Shown here in pieces: positions 1-7,480 of a stretch of DNA of 64,000 nt (its first letter is position 1; each line of letters begins with the position of its first letter). Made by a program: the position numbers and the translations under genes. Source of the DNA: Microbacterium sp. zg-B96 (GTDB lineage: Bacteria; Actinomycetota; Actinomycetes; Actinomycetales; Microbacteriaceae); contig NZ_CP126738.1 in NCBI RefSeq assembly GCF_030246865.1, positions 496,001 to 560,000 on the forward strand, read 5' to 3'. The notes below the pieces were generated by a model. The model did no database searches. It was given only the letters and a program-made list of their open reading frames with translations, and was not told where the DNA came from.

Positions 1-161
1 TCGCCGACGAGACGTACGCGGACTTCGTGCTGTCGCAGGCGCAGGAGCTGCCGGAGAGCCCCGAGGGCTCCGCCGGCACCCCGACGCTGCTGGTGAACGG
101 CGAGTACGTGACGATCACCGGCGATGTGACCGCCGACCTGACGTCCCGCCTGGGGATGTAA
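1..161 (+). CDS. DsbA/thioredoxin-like protein, C-terminal end only
   Basis: The window opens inside this gene; the reading frame starts at base 3 and stops with TAA at 159-161, leaving about 52 C-terminal residues. The stretch GTPTLLVNGEY carries the cis-proline loop (GTP) and following beta-strand typical of DsbA-family thioredoxin folds, which place a cis-Pro opposite the CXXC active site. The CXXC would lie upstream of the window and cannot be checked. Actinobacteria often carry membrane-anchored DsbA-like oxidoreductases that act on extracytoplasmic disulfides; that role is inferred. The 65-bp repeat begins 30 bp after the stop. Confidence 0.6.
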   Translation, partial: ADETYADFVLSQAQELPESPEGSAGTPTLLVNGEYVTITGDVTADLTSRLGM

Positions 162-191
162 CGCCCGCGCTTCCGCGCCCGCGCCCGCGCT

Positions 192-256
192 GAGAAACCA
201 CTTCTCGGATGAGACACCACGCACCGCGTGGTTTCTCGACCGAGAGGTGGTTTCTC
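192..256. repeat. 65-bp nested inverted repeat, copy 1
   Basis: First of four 65-bp elements in the window (others at 1347, 6016 and 53320). It is built from the 10-mer GAGAAACCAC, present twice in direct orientation 19 bp apart (192, 211), then twice inverted as GTGGTTTCTC, again 19 bp apart (228, 247). The outer arms pair over about 17 bp with one wobble. The stop codon of the minus-strand neighbour lies at its right edge. Confidence 0.85.
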
Positions 257-1223
257 ACTTCGGCAACGACCGCGGGTTGTGTCGCAGCGTCGCCAGCAGG
301 GCACGCTGCGGGGGCCGCACGCGCGGCACGCCGGCGCGGCCGAGTCGCTCGTCCAACGGGGCGACGCGCATCGCCGTGGCCCAATCCCACCGGGTGAACT
401 CGCGCACCTGGCGGCGGAGGCGATCTTCCCTCTGCTTCTCGTTCACGATTCGTGCCACGGTGTCCGCGGCATCGGTGCCGACGTACTTGCCGTAACCGTC
501 TGACTCGCCGATCACGCTCGCGCGACGCCAGAAAAAGTCGGCCCGGTCGACGAAGCCCTCGGCGACGAACTCGACTTGCAGTTCGGGGCCCTCGTACCCG
601 AGCCAGACGATGACCGCGTGGCTGACTGTCTCGCCCACGGACTCCGACCGCGGATCCACCAGCTCCAGCAGCAGTGCCACGCGGGCGCTGCCACGCCGGT
701 TCACCTGCGAGCCGGCGATCTCACGCAGCAGGTCGACGGATGCCGCATCGGGCCGGCTCGCCGACACCACGGCATCCGCGACAGCAAGTCCGAACGCCGG
801 GGGCAGCACCCGCATGAGGTCGACGGCGGTGGCAGCCGGCGCCGTCATCAGCATGCCGCCGCGCAGCTCGACGGGCTTGGCATCGGCGCTGGTGTGTACG
901 CAGACGTCGCCGAAGCGGCGGGAGCTGGTGCGCTCCGGGTCGTAGACGTGAATGTCGCGGGGCTCCCCGAAGACGGGGAGGCCCATCGCCGCGGCGGCGG
1001 ACTCGAGGGCGAGGATCGCGTCGGGATGCTTGAGGTGAAACGCATGGACCCGCGCTCGATACCGCTCCCACGGTTGGAGCCTGACCCATTGGTCCCGGGG
1101 CGCGTAAACGCCCGGACGCACCCTGATCACGGCCGCGCCCGCGCGGACGCGCAGCCCGGCGTGCGCGGCGTCGCCCTGCAGCGTGAGCATGACGGGGGCG
1201 GGCGCGATCTGCAGCGATTTCAT
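255..1223 (-). CDS. AbiEi-antitoxin-like protein with DUF559/VSR-like C-terminus
   Basis: This 322-residue protein matches a common actinobacterial family annotated as AbiEi-like or DUF559 proteins. An N-terminal part contains the pattern GVYAPRDQW followed by HPDAILALESAAAAMGLPV, where family members usually read HESAA..LHGLPV. The C-terminal part (about residues 215-285) has DFFW, then ESDGYGKY and a basic EKQREDRLR helix, resembling the PD-(D/E)XK-like fold of VSR/DUF559 proteins, although the usual EFDG is ESDG here. The ATG at 1223 was chosen because GGGGAC lies just upstream and the longer frame runs through repeat DNA. No AbiEii toxin gene is adjacent, so a toxin-antitoxin role is unsupported. 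Confidence 0.6.
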   Translation of the reverse strand: MKSLQIAPAPVMLTLQGDAAHAGLRVRAGAAVIRVRPGVYAPRDQWVRLQPWERYRARVHAFHLKHPDAILALESAAAAMGLPVFGEPRDIHVYDPERTSSRRFGDVCVHTSADAKPVELRGGMLMTAPAATAVDLMRVLPPAFGLAVADAVVSASRPDAASVDLLREIAGSQVNRRGSARVALLLELVDPRSESVGETVSHAVIVWLGYEGPELQVEFVAEGFVDRADFFWRRASVIGESDGYGKYVGTDAADTVARIVNEKQREDRLRRQVREFTRWDWATAMRVAPLDERLGRAGVPRVRPPQRALLATLRHNPRSLPK

Positions 1224-1346
1224 GTCCCCAGCGTGCGCACGCGCGGCATCCGGCGTCGGCGCCCGCATCCCGATCCGGGGACAGCACCGCCCATCCGCGC
1301 CCTGTGGAGGAAGCGCCGCGCGCACGGGCCCGACGTCGACGCCGCT

Positions 1347-1411
1347 GAAAAACCACGTTTCGGATGAGAAACACCGCGATGCATGGTTTCTCGCCCGAGA
1401 AGTGGTTTCTC
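1347..1411. repeat. 65-bp nested inverted repeat, copy 2
   Basis: Second copy of the GAGAAACCAC-based element, exactly 65 bp, in the divergent gap between the AbiEi-like gene and infA. The four sub-units keep the 19-bp spacing, but the left half has drifted (GAAAAACCAC and GAGAAACACC), so pairing of the arms is imperfect. Confidence 0.8.
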
Positions 1412-1420
1412 GGGGGAGAG

Positions 1421-1500
1421 GGCGGCGCGATAGCCGCGGGGCCCGGGCAGCCGGGGGCGGCGCGATAGCGGCGGGGCCCGGGCAGCCGGGTGCGGCGCGA
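1421..1500. repeat. 35-bp GC-rich tandem repeat, 2.3 copies
   Basis: Two adjacent 35-bp units (1421-1455 and 1456-1490) differ at a single base, and a third partial unit follows at 1491-1500. Each unit starts GGCGGCGCGATAGC and ends GGGCAGCCGGG. The array follows copy 2 of the 65-bp element by 9 bp. With the promoter, these repeats fill the 431-bp gap upstream of infA; no gene is seen there. Confidence 0.8.
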
Positions 1501-1560
1501 CACGCCCGACGCGGCGCGTCGACACGCCCGAGTTGCCGCACGCGGTACTACCACGTATGC

Positions 1561-1588
1561 TTGACGTTTGGTGCGTTGCGCCTATTTT
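1561..1588 (+). promoter_or_regulatory. Putative promoter of the infA-rpmJ operon
   Basis: TTGACG at 1561-1566 and TATTTT at 1583-1588 are separated by 16 bp, matching the usual primary sigma-factor pattern. They lie 66 bp upstream of infA, in the first AT-richer stretch after the GC-rich tandem repeat. This is inferred from sequence only. Confidence 0.4.
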
Positions 1589-1654
1589 GGCGTGTCGCCG
1601 CACCGAATCCCATCCACCGCAGACCGACCGGTCCGCATAACTGTAAGCGAGCGT

Positions 1655-1876
1655 ATGGCGAAGAAAGACGGTGTCATCGAGATCGAGGGTGTGATCTCCG
1701 AGGCTCTCCCGAACGCGATGTTCCGCGTCGAGCTGAGCAACGGACACAAAGTGCTCGCAACCATCTCGGGCAAGATGCGGCAGAACTACATCCGCATCAT
1801 CCCCGAGGACCGCGTTGTCGTTGAGCTCAGCCCTTATGACCTCACGCGCGGCCGCATCGTCTACCGCTACCGCTAG
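1655..1876 (+). CDS. infA: Translation initiation factor IF-1
   Basis: The 73-residue product starts [13 protein letters not shown] and is a full-length S1/OB-fold IF-1, including the conserved [10 protein letters not shown] and [13 protein letters not shown]-1 binds the 30S A site and helps IF-2 and IF-3 select the initiator tRNA. It opens the alpha operon; rpmJ begins 71 bp downstream, the usual bacterial order. A longer in-frame start at 1568 would add 29 residues never seen in IF-1, so the ATG at 1655 is preferred. Confidence 0.97.
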   Translation: MAKKDGVIEIEGVISEALPNAMFRVELSNGHKVLATISGKMRQNYIRIIPEDRVVVELSPYDLTRGRIVYRYR

Positions 1877-1947
1877 ACCGGTCGAGAAGTAACGCCCCAG
1901 GTCGCTCGCGCGATCCTGCCCGGCGAAGACAGCGAATAGGAAGCATC

Positions 1948-2064
1948 ATGAAGGTCAAGCCCTCCGTCAAGCCCATCTGCGATCACTGCAAGATCATCCG
2001 CCGCCACGGCCGCGTCATGGTCATCTGCAAGGCGAACCCCCGCCACAAGCAGCGCCAGGGTTGA
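1948..2064 (+). CDS. rpmJ: 50S ribosomal protein L36, zinc-binding form
   Basis: This 38-residue gene starts [15 protein letters not shown] and ends KQRQG. The zinc ligands of the C-plus form of L36 are all present: Cys11, Cys14, Cys27 and His33. L36 is one of the smallest large-subunit proteins and helps organise 23S rRNA near the peptidyl-transferase region. AGGAAGC precedes the ATG. Its place between infA and rpsM is the conserved one. Confidence 0.97.
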   Translation: MKVKPSVKPICDHCKIIRRHGRVMVICKANPRHKQRQG

Positions 2065-2067
2065 CAG

Positions 2068-2089
2068 GACGGATGCCGCGGCATCCGTC
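2068..2089. repeat. GGATGCC palindrome in the rpmJ-rpsM gap
   Basis: A perfect 22-bp palindrome starting 4 bp after the rpmJ stop, built from GACGGATGCCG and its complement. It has no loop and no following T-run, so it is not a typical intrinsic terminator. Similar hairpins occupy the rpsK-rpoA and rpoA-rplQ gaps. Confidence 0.7.
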
Positions 2090-2212
2090 TCACAGACTCA
2101 CAACTGAACAAACACACACGGCAGGATCAGAACCTCGCAAGAGGGGACACCTCGGGCGGAGGCCCGGGCACCGATTCTGCTCCACACCTCCACTCACTCC
2201 TAGGAGAGTCGC

Positions 2213-2587
2213 ATGGCACGTCTTGCCGGCGTCGACATCCCGCGCGATAAGCGCGTGATCATCGCCCTGACCTACATCTACGGCGTTGGCCGTACCCGTT
2301 CCAACGAGATCCTCGCTGCCACCGGCATCGATGGAAACATCCGCGTCAAGGACCTCACCGACGAGCAGCTCGTCTCGCTCCGTGACCACATCGAGGGCAC
2401 CTACAAGGTGGAGGGTGACCTTCGCCGCGAGGTGGCCGCCGACATCCGCCGCAAGATCGAGATCGGTTCGTACGAGGGCGTGCGCCACCGCCGCGGCCTC
2501 CCGGTGCGCGGCCAGCGCACCAAGACCAACGCGCGTACCCGCAAGGGCCCCAAGCGCACGGTCGCCGGCAAGAAGAAGGCGCGCTAG
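2213..2587 (+). CDS. rpsM: 30S ribosomal protein S13
   Basis: The 124-residue product starts [15 protein letters not shown] and ends in the basic tail [14 protein letters not shown], as expected of S13. The helix-two-turn-helix region ([13 protein letters not shown]) and the [19 protein letters not shown] motif contacting 16S rRNA are intact. S13 sits in the head of the 30S subunit and contacts the P-site tRNA and L5. CTAGGAGAG before the ATG is a good ribosome-binding site. rpsK follows after 40 bp. Confidence 0.97.
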   Translation: MARLAGVDIPRDKRVIIALTYIYGVGRTRSNEILAATGIDGNIRVKDLTDEQLVSLRDHIEGTYKVEGDLRREVAADIRRKIEIGSYEGVRHRRGLPVRGQRTKTNARTRKGPKRTVAGKKKAR

Positions 2588-2627
2588 GCCTCCGCCGGCG
2601 CCTCAGGATTTAGGGAGAACGCAGAAC

Positions 2628-3026
2628 ATGGCACAGGCCAAGAGCGCCGCGCGCAAGCCGCGCCGCAAGGAAAAGAAGAACATCGCACTGGGCCACGCCC
2701 ACATCAAGTCGACGTTCAACAACACGATCGTCTCGATCACCGACCCGTCCGGCGCTGTCATCAGCTGGGCATCGTCCGGTGGCGTGGGCTTCAAGGGCTC
2801 GCGCAAGTCGACCCCGTATGCCGCAGGCATGGCGGCCGAGTCGGCAGCGCGTCAGGCCCAGGAGCACGGCGTCAAGAAGGTCGACGTCTTCGTGAAGGGC
2901 CCGGGTTCGGGCCGCGAGACCGCGATCCGGTCGCTGACCGCCGCCGGTCTTGAGGTTGGCTCCATCCAGGACGTCACCCCCCAGGCGCACAACGGCTGCC
3001 GCCCGCCCAAGCGCCGCCGCGTCTGA
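2628..3026 (+). CDS. rpsK: 30S ribosomal protein S11
   Basis: A 132-residue S11. After a basic N-terminus ([16 protein letters not shown]) the core contains [15 protein letters not shown] and the C-terminal [18 protein letters not shown], which forms part of the 30S platform near the mRNA exit. The ATG at 2628 is preceded by TAGGGAGAA. In many bacteria rpsD follows; here rpoA comes next, as in Streptomyces, so S4 must be encoded elsewhere. Confidence 0.97.
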   Translation: MAQAKSAARKPRRKEKKNIALGHAHIKSTFNNTIVSITDPSGAVISWASSGGVGFKGSRKSTPYAAGMAAESAARQAQEHGVKKVDVFVKGPGSGRETAIRSLTAAGLEVGSIQDVTPQAHNGCRPPKRRRV

Positions 3027-3101
3027 TCCTCGACAGGTTCACGAGCCCGGGCCCCGCGTACACGCGCGGCCCGGTCTCGGCCCTGACGACTGCACGCATA
3101 C

Positions 3102-3126
3102 CGGATGCCGCGAGGCGCGGCATCCG
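3102..3126. repeat. GGATGCC hairpin in the rpsK-rpoA gap
   Basis: An 11-bp perfect stem (CGGATGCCGCG and its complement) closes a 3-nt loop. It lies 75 bp after rpsK and 67 bp before rpoA, with no T-run. It is the second of three hairpins made from the same word in this operon. Confidence 0.7.
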
Positions 3127-3192
3127 TCACAACTCAACACCTCACCACACACACGTGTCATATAGCGGTCACGTGATCGAAAGGAACACATC

Positions 3193-4182
3193 GTGCTCAT
3201 CGCACAGCGTCCCACTTTGACCGAGGAGAAGATCGGCGAGTTCCGCAGCCGGTTCATCATCGAGCCGCTGGAGCCCGGTTTCGGATACACGATCGGCAAC
3301 GCGCTGCGCCGCAGCCTGCTGTCGTCGATCCCCGGGGCAGCCGTCACCAGCATCCGTATCGACGGCGTGCTGCACGAGTTCAGCACCATCCCCGGTGTCA
3401 AGGAAGATGTCACCGAGATCATCCTCAACATCAAGCAGCTCGTCGTTTCGAGCGAGCGCGACGAGCCCATCACGGCTTACCTGCGCAAGACCGGCTCCGG
3501 CGAGGTCACGGCCGCCGACATCTCGGCTCCCGCCGGTGTCGAGGTCCACAACCCCGAGCTGGTCATCGCGACCCTCAACGACACCGCCAAGTTCGAGCTC
3601 GAGCTGACGATCGAGCGTGGCCGCGGCTACGTCTCGGCCACCCAGAACCGCAACGAGTACGCCGAGGCCGGGGTCGTCCCGATCGACTCGATCTACTCGC
3701 CGGTCCTCAAGGTCAGCTACCGCGTCGACGCGACGCGTGCCGGTGAGCGCACTGACTTCGACAAGCTCGTGCTCGACGTCGAGACGAAGGCCTCCATGGC
3801 CCCGCGCGACGCCGTCGCTTCGGCCGGTCGCACCCTCACCGAGCTGTTCGGTCTCGCCCGCGAGCTGAACGTCGAGGCCGAGGGCATCGAGATCGGCCCC
3901 GCGCCGGTGGAGACGGTTCTCTCCAACGAGCTGTCGATGCCGATCGAGGACCTCGACCTGTCGGTGCGTTCGTACAACTGCCTCAAGCGCGAGGGCATCA
4001 ACACGGTTTCGGAGCTCGTCGCCCTGTCGGAGACGCAGCTGATGAACATCCGCAACTTCGGTCAGAAGTCGGTCGACGAGGTGCGCGACAAGCTCGTCTC
4101 GCTCGGCCTGTCGCTGAAGGACTCGGTTCCCGGGTTCGACGGCGCGCACTTCTACGGCGGATACGACGAAGAGACCATCTGA
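3193..4182 (+). CDS. rpoA: RNA polymerase alpha subunit
   Basis: The 329-residue product begins with GTG ([13 protein letters not shown]), with AAAGGAAC upstream. The N-terminal domain (about 1-230) has the dimerisation motif [16 protein letters not shown]. The C-terminal domain (about 250-315) contains [19 protein letters not shown] and [15 protein letters not shown], the two helix-hairpin-helix elements that bind UP-element DNA and activators. Alpha nucleates assembly of the polymerase core. Hairpins flank the gene on both sides, so its dosage relative to the ribosomal proteins may be set after transcription; that is inference. Confidence 0.98.
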   Translation: MLIAQRPTLTEEKIGEFRSRFIIEPLEPGFGYTIGNALRRSLLSSIPGAAVTSIRIDGVLHEFSTIPGVKEDVTEIILNIKQLVVSSERDEPITAYLRKTGSGEVTAADISAPAGVEVHNPELVIATLNDTAKFELELTIERGRGYVSATQNRNEYAEAGVVPIDSIYSPVLKVSYRVDATRAGERTDFDKLVLDVETKASMAPRDAVASAGRTLTELFGLARELNVEAEGIEIGPAPVETVLSNELSMPIEDLDLSVRSYNCLKREGINTVSELVALSETQLMNIRNFGQKSVDEVRDKLVSLGLSLKDSVPGFDGAHFYGGYDEETI

Positions 4183-4187
4183 TTTAC

Positions 4188-4229
4188 CGGATGCCGCGAC
4201 CTCGGCGTGACGCCTGGTCGCGGCATCCG
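4188..4229. repeat. GGATGCC hairpin in the rpoA-rplQ gap
   Basis: A 14-bp perfect stem (CGGATGCCGCGACC and its complement) around a 14-nt loop, starting 5 bp after the rpoA stop and ending 32 bp before rplQ. There is no T-run, so it may be an RNA-processing or stability element rather than a terminator. Confidence 0.7.
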
Positions 4230-4261
4230 CACCGCACTTCTTTCCAACTGGAGTTATAGAC

Positions 4262-4849
4262 ATGCCCAAGCCCACCAAGGGTCCCCGCCTCGGAGGCGGC
4301 CCCGCCCACGAGCGCCTGCTTCTCGCGAACCTCGCCGCGGCGCTGTTCACGCACGGCTCGATCACGACCACCGTGACCAAGGCCAAGCGTCTGCGCCCCC
4401 TGGCCGAGCGTTTCATCACGTTCGCCAAGCGCGGCGACCTGCACGCGCGTCGTCGCGTGCTGTCGGTCATCGGTGACAAGACCGTGGTCCACACGCTCTT
4501 CACCGAGATCGCCCCCCAGGTCGCTGACCGCGAGGGCGGCTACACCCGCATCACGAAGATCGGCAACCGTAAGGGCGACAACGCCCCCATGGCCGTCATC
4601 TCGCTGGTGCTCGAGCCCGTGAACCCGAAGCCGAAGTCGGCGAAGAAGTCGGCTGCTGCCGCTTCCGCTGCTCCCGCTGCGGAGGAGCCGGCCGCTGAGG
4701 CAGAGGTCGAAGAGACCCCCGCCGAGGAGACCGCCGCCGAGGAGACCCCGGCCGCCGAGGCCGGCGCCGAGTCGCCCGAAGAGGGCGCCGCGGCCGAGGC
4801 TGCTGCCGAGGACGCTGTCGAGACTCCCGCCGAGGAGAAGTCCGAATAA
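4262..4849 (+). CDS. rplQ: 50S ribosomal protein L17 with acidic C-terminal tail
   Basis: Residues 1-120 are a standard L17 ([20 protein letters not shown], then [20 protein letters not shown]). L17 lies near the polypeptide exit tunnel. The protein is 195 residues against roughly 120-130 for most bacteria; the extra 70 are almost entirely Ala, Glu and Pro in repeated AEE/PAE steps. Alanine- and glutamate-rich L17 tails are known in actinobacteria, but their function is unknown. The gene ends the alpha operon and is followed by a strong terminator. Confidence 0.96.
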   Translation: MPKPTKGPRLGGGPAHERLLLANLAAALFTHGSITTTVTKAKRLRPLAERFITFAKRGDLHARRRVLSVIGDKTVVHTLFTEIAPQVADREGGYTRITKIGNRKGDNAPMAVISLVLEPVNPKPKSAKKSAAAASAAPAAEEPAAEAEVEETPAEETAAEETPAAEAGAESPEEGAAAEAAAEDAVETPAEEKSE

Positions 4850-4884
4850 TCCCTTTCGGGTCGAGTCCGCTCGATCCTGCACCC

Positions 4885-4918
4885 GAGGCCCGCACCTGGT
4901 TCGCCAGGCGCGGGCCTC
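4885..4918 (+). terminator. Intrinsic terminator of the alpha operon
   Basis: GAGGCCCGC-A-CCTGG pairs with CCAGG-C-GCGGGCCTC, a 14-bp stem with one internal mismatch around a short GTTCG-type loop. The following GCTGCGTTTCCC is only weakly T-rich, as is common in high-GC actinobacteria. It lies 36 bp after rplQ and 32 bp before the GNAT gene. Confidence 0.75.
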
Positions 4919-4949
4919 GCTGCGTTTCCCGGCCCCCTAGGGTGGACCG

Positions 4950-5975
4950 GTGAGCAATACGACGACTCTGACCCAGCGCATCGGCCCGGTGGCGGACCCG
5001 CAGCTGCCCCGGCATCCGGATGTCGCCACCTGGCGCATGGCCACCCGGGACGACATCGACGCGATGCACGGCGTCATCGCGGCATCCGACCGCGTCGACC
5101 ACCCCAGCTGGACGACGCCGCGTGAGGACGTTGCCGACACGTTCGAACTGACGCACATCGACCACGGCCAGGACACGGTGCTCGGCTTCGCCGCCGACGG
5201 GATGCCGGTGGCCGTCGGCAGCTCGTTCGTGCACCCGTCCCGCGAGGTGCGGATGCAGATCGACCTGCAGGGCTCCGTGCATCCGGACTGGCGCCGTCGC
5301 GGCATCGGCACCGCCCTGCTGGCCTGGCAGCACGAGCGGGCGCTGCAGCAGTTGTCGCAGTCCGAGTCGACGCTGCCCGGCGAGGTGCGGCTGCACGCCG
5401 CCGAGACGCAGGACGACGCGGTGCGGCTCGCCGAGCGGCGCGGGTTCCATGTGGATCGCTGGTTTGCGTCGATGCAGCGCGACCTCGCTGCGCCGGTGGA
5501 CCAGCGCGAGGCGCCGGAGGGCATCACCCTGGTGCCATACACCGCCGAGCGCGCCCTGGATGCCCTGGAGGCCCGCAACGACGCCTTCCGCGATCACTGG
5601 GGGAGCCTGCCGAGCGAACCGGAGCGGTGGCAGAAGTTCGTCGGCGGTCCGTTCCTGCGCCCCGAGCTGTCGACCCTGGCGCTGGAAGGCGACCGGATCG
5701 TGGCATTCTGCCTCGCGTCGGTGAACGAGGACGACTGGGAGAGCCTCGGCGTCTCGCATGCCTACATCGACCTCATCGGCGTCGTGCGCTCGCACCGCGG
5801 TCGGGGGCTCGCGCCGCTCGTGATCGCGCGGACGCTGCGTGCGGCGGCGGATACCGGGCTGGGCGCGGCCGTGCTCGACGTGGACACCGAGAGCCCCACC
5901 GGCGCGAACTCGCTGTACGAGCGGCTCGGCTTCGTCACGACCGAGCGCGACCAAGCCCTGGTGCGCCGGTACTGA
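4950..5975 (+). CDS. Tandem GNAT-family N-acetyltransferase
   Basis: A 341-residue protein with two GNAT domains. The first (about 25-170) holds the acetyl-CoA motif A as VHPDWRRRGIGTALL; the second (about 190-341) has GVVRSHRGRGLAPLVI and the usual C-terminal NSLYERLGF. The duplication resembles mycothiol synthase (MshD), but other tandem-GNAT proteins of unknown substrate are frequent in actinobacteria, so the substrate is not assigned. It starts with GTG at 4950, just after the alpha-operon terminator, and appears to be its own unit. The 65-bp repeat copy 3 follows 40 bp after its stop. Confidence 0.85.
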   Translation: MSNTTTLTQRIGPVADPQLPRHPDVATWRMATRDDIDAMHGVIAASDRVDHPSWTTPREDVADTFELTHIDHGQDTVLGFAADGMPVAVGSSFVHPSREVRMQIDLQGSVHPDWRRRGIGTALLAWQHERALQQLSQSESTLPGEVRLHAAETQDDAVRLAERRGFHVDRWFASMQRDLAAPVDQREAPEGITLVPYTAERALDALEARNDAFRDHWGSLPSEPERWQKFVGGPFLRPELSTLALEGDRIVAFCLASVNEDDWESLGVSHAYIDLIGVVRSHRGRGLAPLVIARTLRAAADTGLGAAVLDVDTESPTGANSLYERLGFVTTERDQALVRRY

Positions 5976-6015
5976 CGGGGGCCCGCCGGCGGCCGCGCCG
6001 CGCGCCCGCCCGGGT

Positions 6016-6080
6016 GAGAAACCAGTATCCGGGTGAGAAACCCTGCATCGCGTGGTTTCTCGACCGAGAAGTGGTTTCTC
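6016..6080. repeat. 65-bp nested inverted repeat, copy 3
   Basis: Third copy of the element, between the GNAT gene and the SGNH remnant. Right-hand sub-units are intact (GTGGTTTCTC twice, 6071-6080 being the last). The left half reads GAGAAACCAG and GAGAAACCCT, so drift is again mainly in the left half. Confidence 0.85.
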
Positions 6081-6137
6081 GGGGGGAGCGGCGGATGCCG
6101 GGATGGACGGCGCCGACGACGGGCGGATGCCGCGACG

Positions 6138-6460
6138 TCACTCCGCGGGGAGGAGCCGGCCCAGCTCTCGCGCGCGCTCGTGCCCCGCGGCGCGCACCAG
6201 GTGGGCGGCGTGGGTGACGTTGAGACGGTCCACGGTGTCGGCCACGGTCGACGCGTACACCTCGGCCGCCGCGGGGCTCGGGTGCACGCCGTCGCCGGCC
6301 AGCAGGTCGGTGCGGCCGGCGATCGCGCCGCTCCAGTGCGCAACGGCGTAATGCCGGGCGCGCGAAGACAGCGGTGCGTTCAAGAAACAGCTCGCAGAGG
6401 GTGTGGCGGGGGACCCTCGGGCGGGCTGTGCGCACCGGCTCGAGGAAGACGTCTCCAGTG
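6138..6460 (-). pseudogene. Remnant of an SGNH/GDSL-type protein, C-terminal end
   Basis: Read on the minus strand, about 80 residues ending at 6138 contain HYAVAHWSGAIAGR, then LLAGDGVHPSPAAAEVYA. This is the C-terminal catalytic block (DGVHP, supplying Asp and His) of SGNH hydrolase domains such as those fused to acyltransferase-3 proteins. Further upstream the similarity is weak and seems to jump frame (RVPRHTLCELF in another frame around 6400-6450), and no start or GDS block is present. It is best read as a 5'-truncated, frameshifted remnant; boundaries are approximate. Confidence 0.45.
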
Positions 6461-6587
6461 TATGTCGGGGCTCTCCCACGCCCCGGGTTGCCACCGGGAG
6501 TCGCCGCAGTGGTGCGCACAGCTCACCCCCTGCACGCGGGCGTTCGGTCATAGGCTGGCAGCAGCGCACCATCTGACGGAGGAAGAC

Positions 6588-7430
6588 ATGACCGAGAAGA
6601 TCGTTGTTGGCGTAACCGAGGCCCCGGTGACCCGTCGGGCCGTCGATTGGGCGGTGCGCCGGGCGGCCCACCGGGGCCAGCAGGTCGAACTCGTCAGCGT
6701 CGTGGGCGGCGCGATCGGGGCGGTGGGCGAAAGCTCGGTGATGGCGACGGTGCTCGATGCCCACCGGCACATGCTCGAGGCCGAGGTTGCCCGGTCCGCC
6801 TCCTCCGGCGTGCACATCACGACACGTGTGGTGGCGGGAAACCCGGTGAACGTGCTCGTGGAGGAATCCGCCAATGCGGCGCTGCTGGTCATCGGCAGCG
6901 ACTACCGGGGGCCGGGTTCGGGTCCGGCACGCGGAGCCCACGGCATCCGCGTCGTGGCGGCATCCCACTGCCCGGTCGTGGTGGTGCCCGACATCGACAT
7001 CCACGACCGCACCGGCGTGCTCGTCGGCGTCGACGGGTCGCCGGTGTCGGAGGGGGCTATCCGGTTCGCCGCCGCCGAGGCCGACCGCCTGGGCGAGCCG
7101 CTGATCGCGGTGTGCGTGTGGACGCCGGTCACCGCGCCCCGCAACGCCGCGATGGTTTACCCCGAGTTGTACCTGGCGAACATGCAGCGCACCGCCGAGG
7201 AGAACCTCGCGCTGTCGCTGGCGGGCCTGCGCGCGCAGTACCCCGACCTCGTCATCGACGAACGTGCCGTGAAGGGCTACCCCGCCGCGGTGATCAACGC
7301 GCTCGCCGCCGACGCGAAGCTCGCGGTGATCGGCACGCGAGGCCGCAGTGCGGTGGCGCGGTTCCTGCTCGGCTCGATCAGTCACGAGGTGCTGCAGCGC
7401 GTCGCGACGGTGACGGTCATCACCCGCTGA
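6588..7430 (+). CDS. Universal stress protein, tandem UspA domains
   Basis: A 280-residue protein with two Usp domains: residues 1-140 (MTEKIVVGVTEAP) and 145-280 (GVLVGVDGSPVSEGAI). The second keeps the ATP-binding pattern G-x2-G-x9-G-S as GTRGRSAVARFLLGS; the corresponding loop in the first (GSDYRGPGSG) is degenerate, so probably only one nucleotide is bound per chain. Tandem Usp proteins in actinobacteria respond to hypoxia or stationary phase, but no regulator site is evident here. GGAGGAAG precedes the ATG. It reads towards truA, 50 bp downstream. Confidence 0.9.
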   Translation: MTEKIVVGVTEAPVTRRAVDWAVRRAAHRGQQVELVSVVGGAIGAVGESSVMATVLDAHRHMLEAEVARSASSGVHITTRVVAGNPVNVLVEESANAALLVIGSDYRGPGSGPARGAHGIRVVAASHCPVVVVPDIDIHDRTGVLVGVDGSPVSEGAIRFAAAEADRLGEPLIAVCVWTPVTAPRNAAMVYPELYLANMQRTAEENLALSLAGLRAQYPDLVIDERAVKGYPAAVINALAADAKLAVIGTRGRSAVARFLLGSISHEVLQRVATVTVITR

Positions 7431-7480
7431 CACCGGCGAAACGCAGCGGAGCGGGGACGGCGGCTGAGTAGGCTTGTGGC

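Noticed and set aside
255..1223. AbiE type IV toxin-antitoxin system
   Set aside because: No AbiEii nucleotidyltransferase gene adjoins it, and the fused nuclease-like domain fits stand-alone family members.
2068..4229. GGATGCC hairpins as Rho-independent terminators
   Set aside because: No T-run follows any of them and they lie within an operon whose distal genes are essential.
3169..4503. Open frame of 444 codons opposite rpoA and rplQ
   Set aside because: A codon-bias shadow of rpoA; its product is low-complexity and matches no family.
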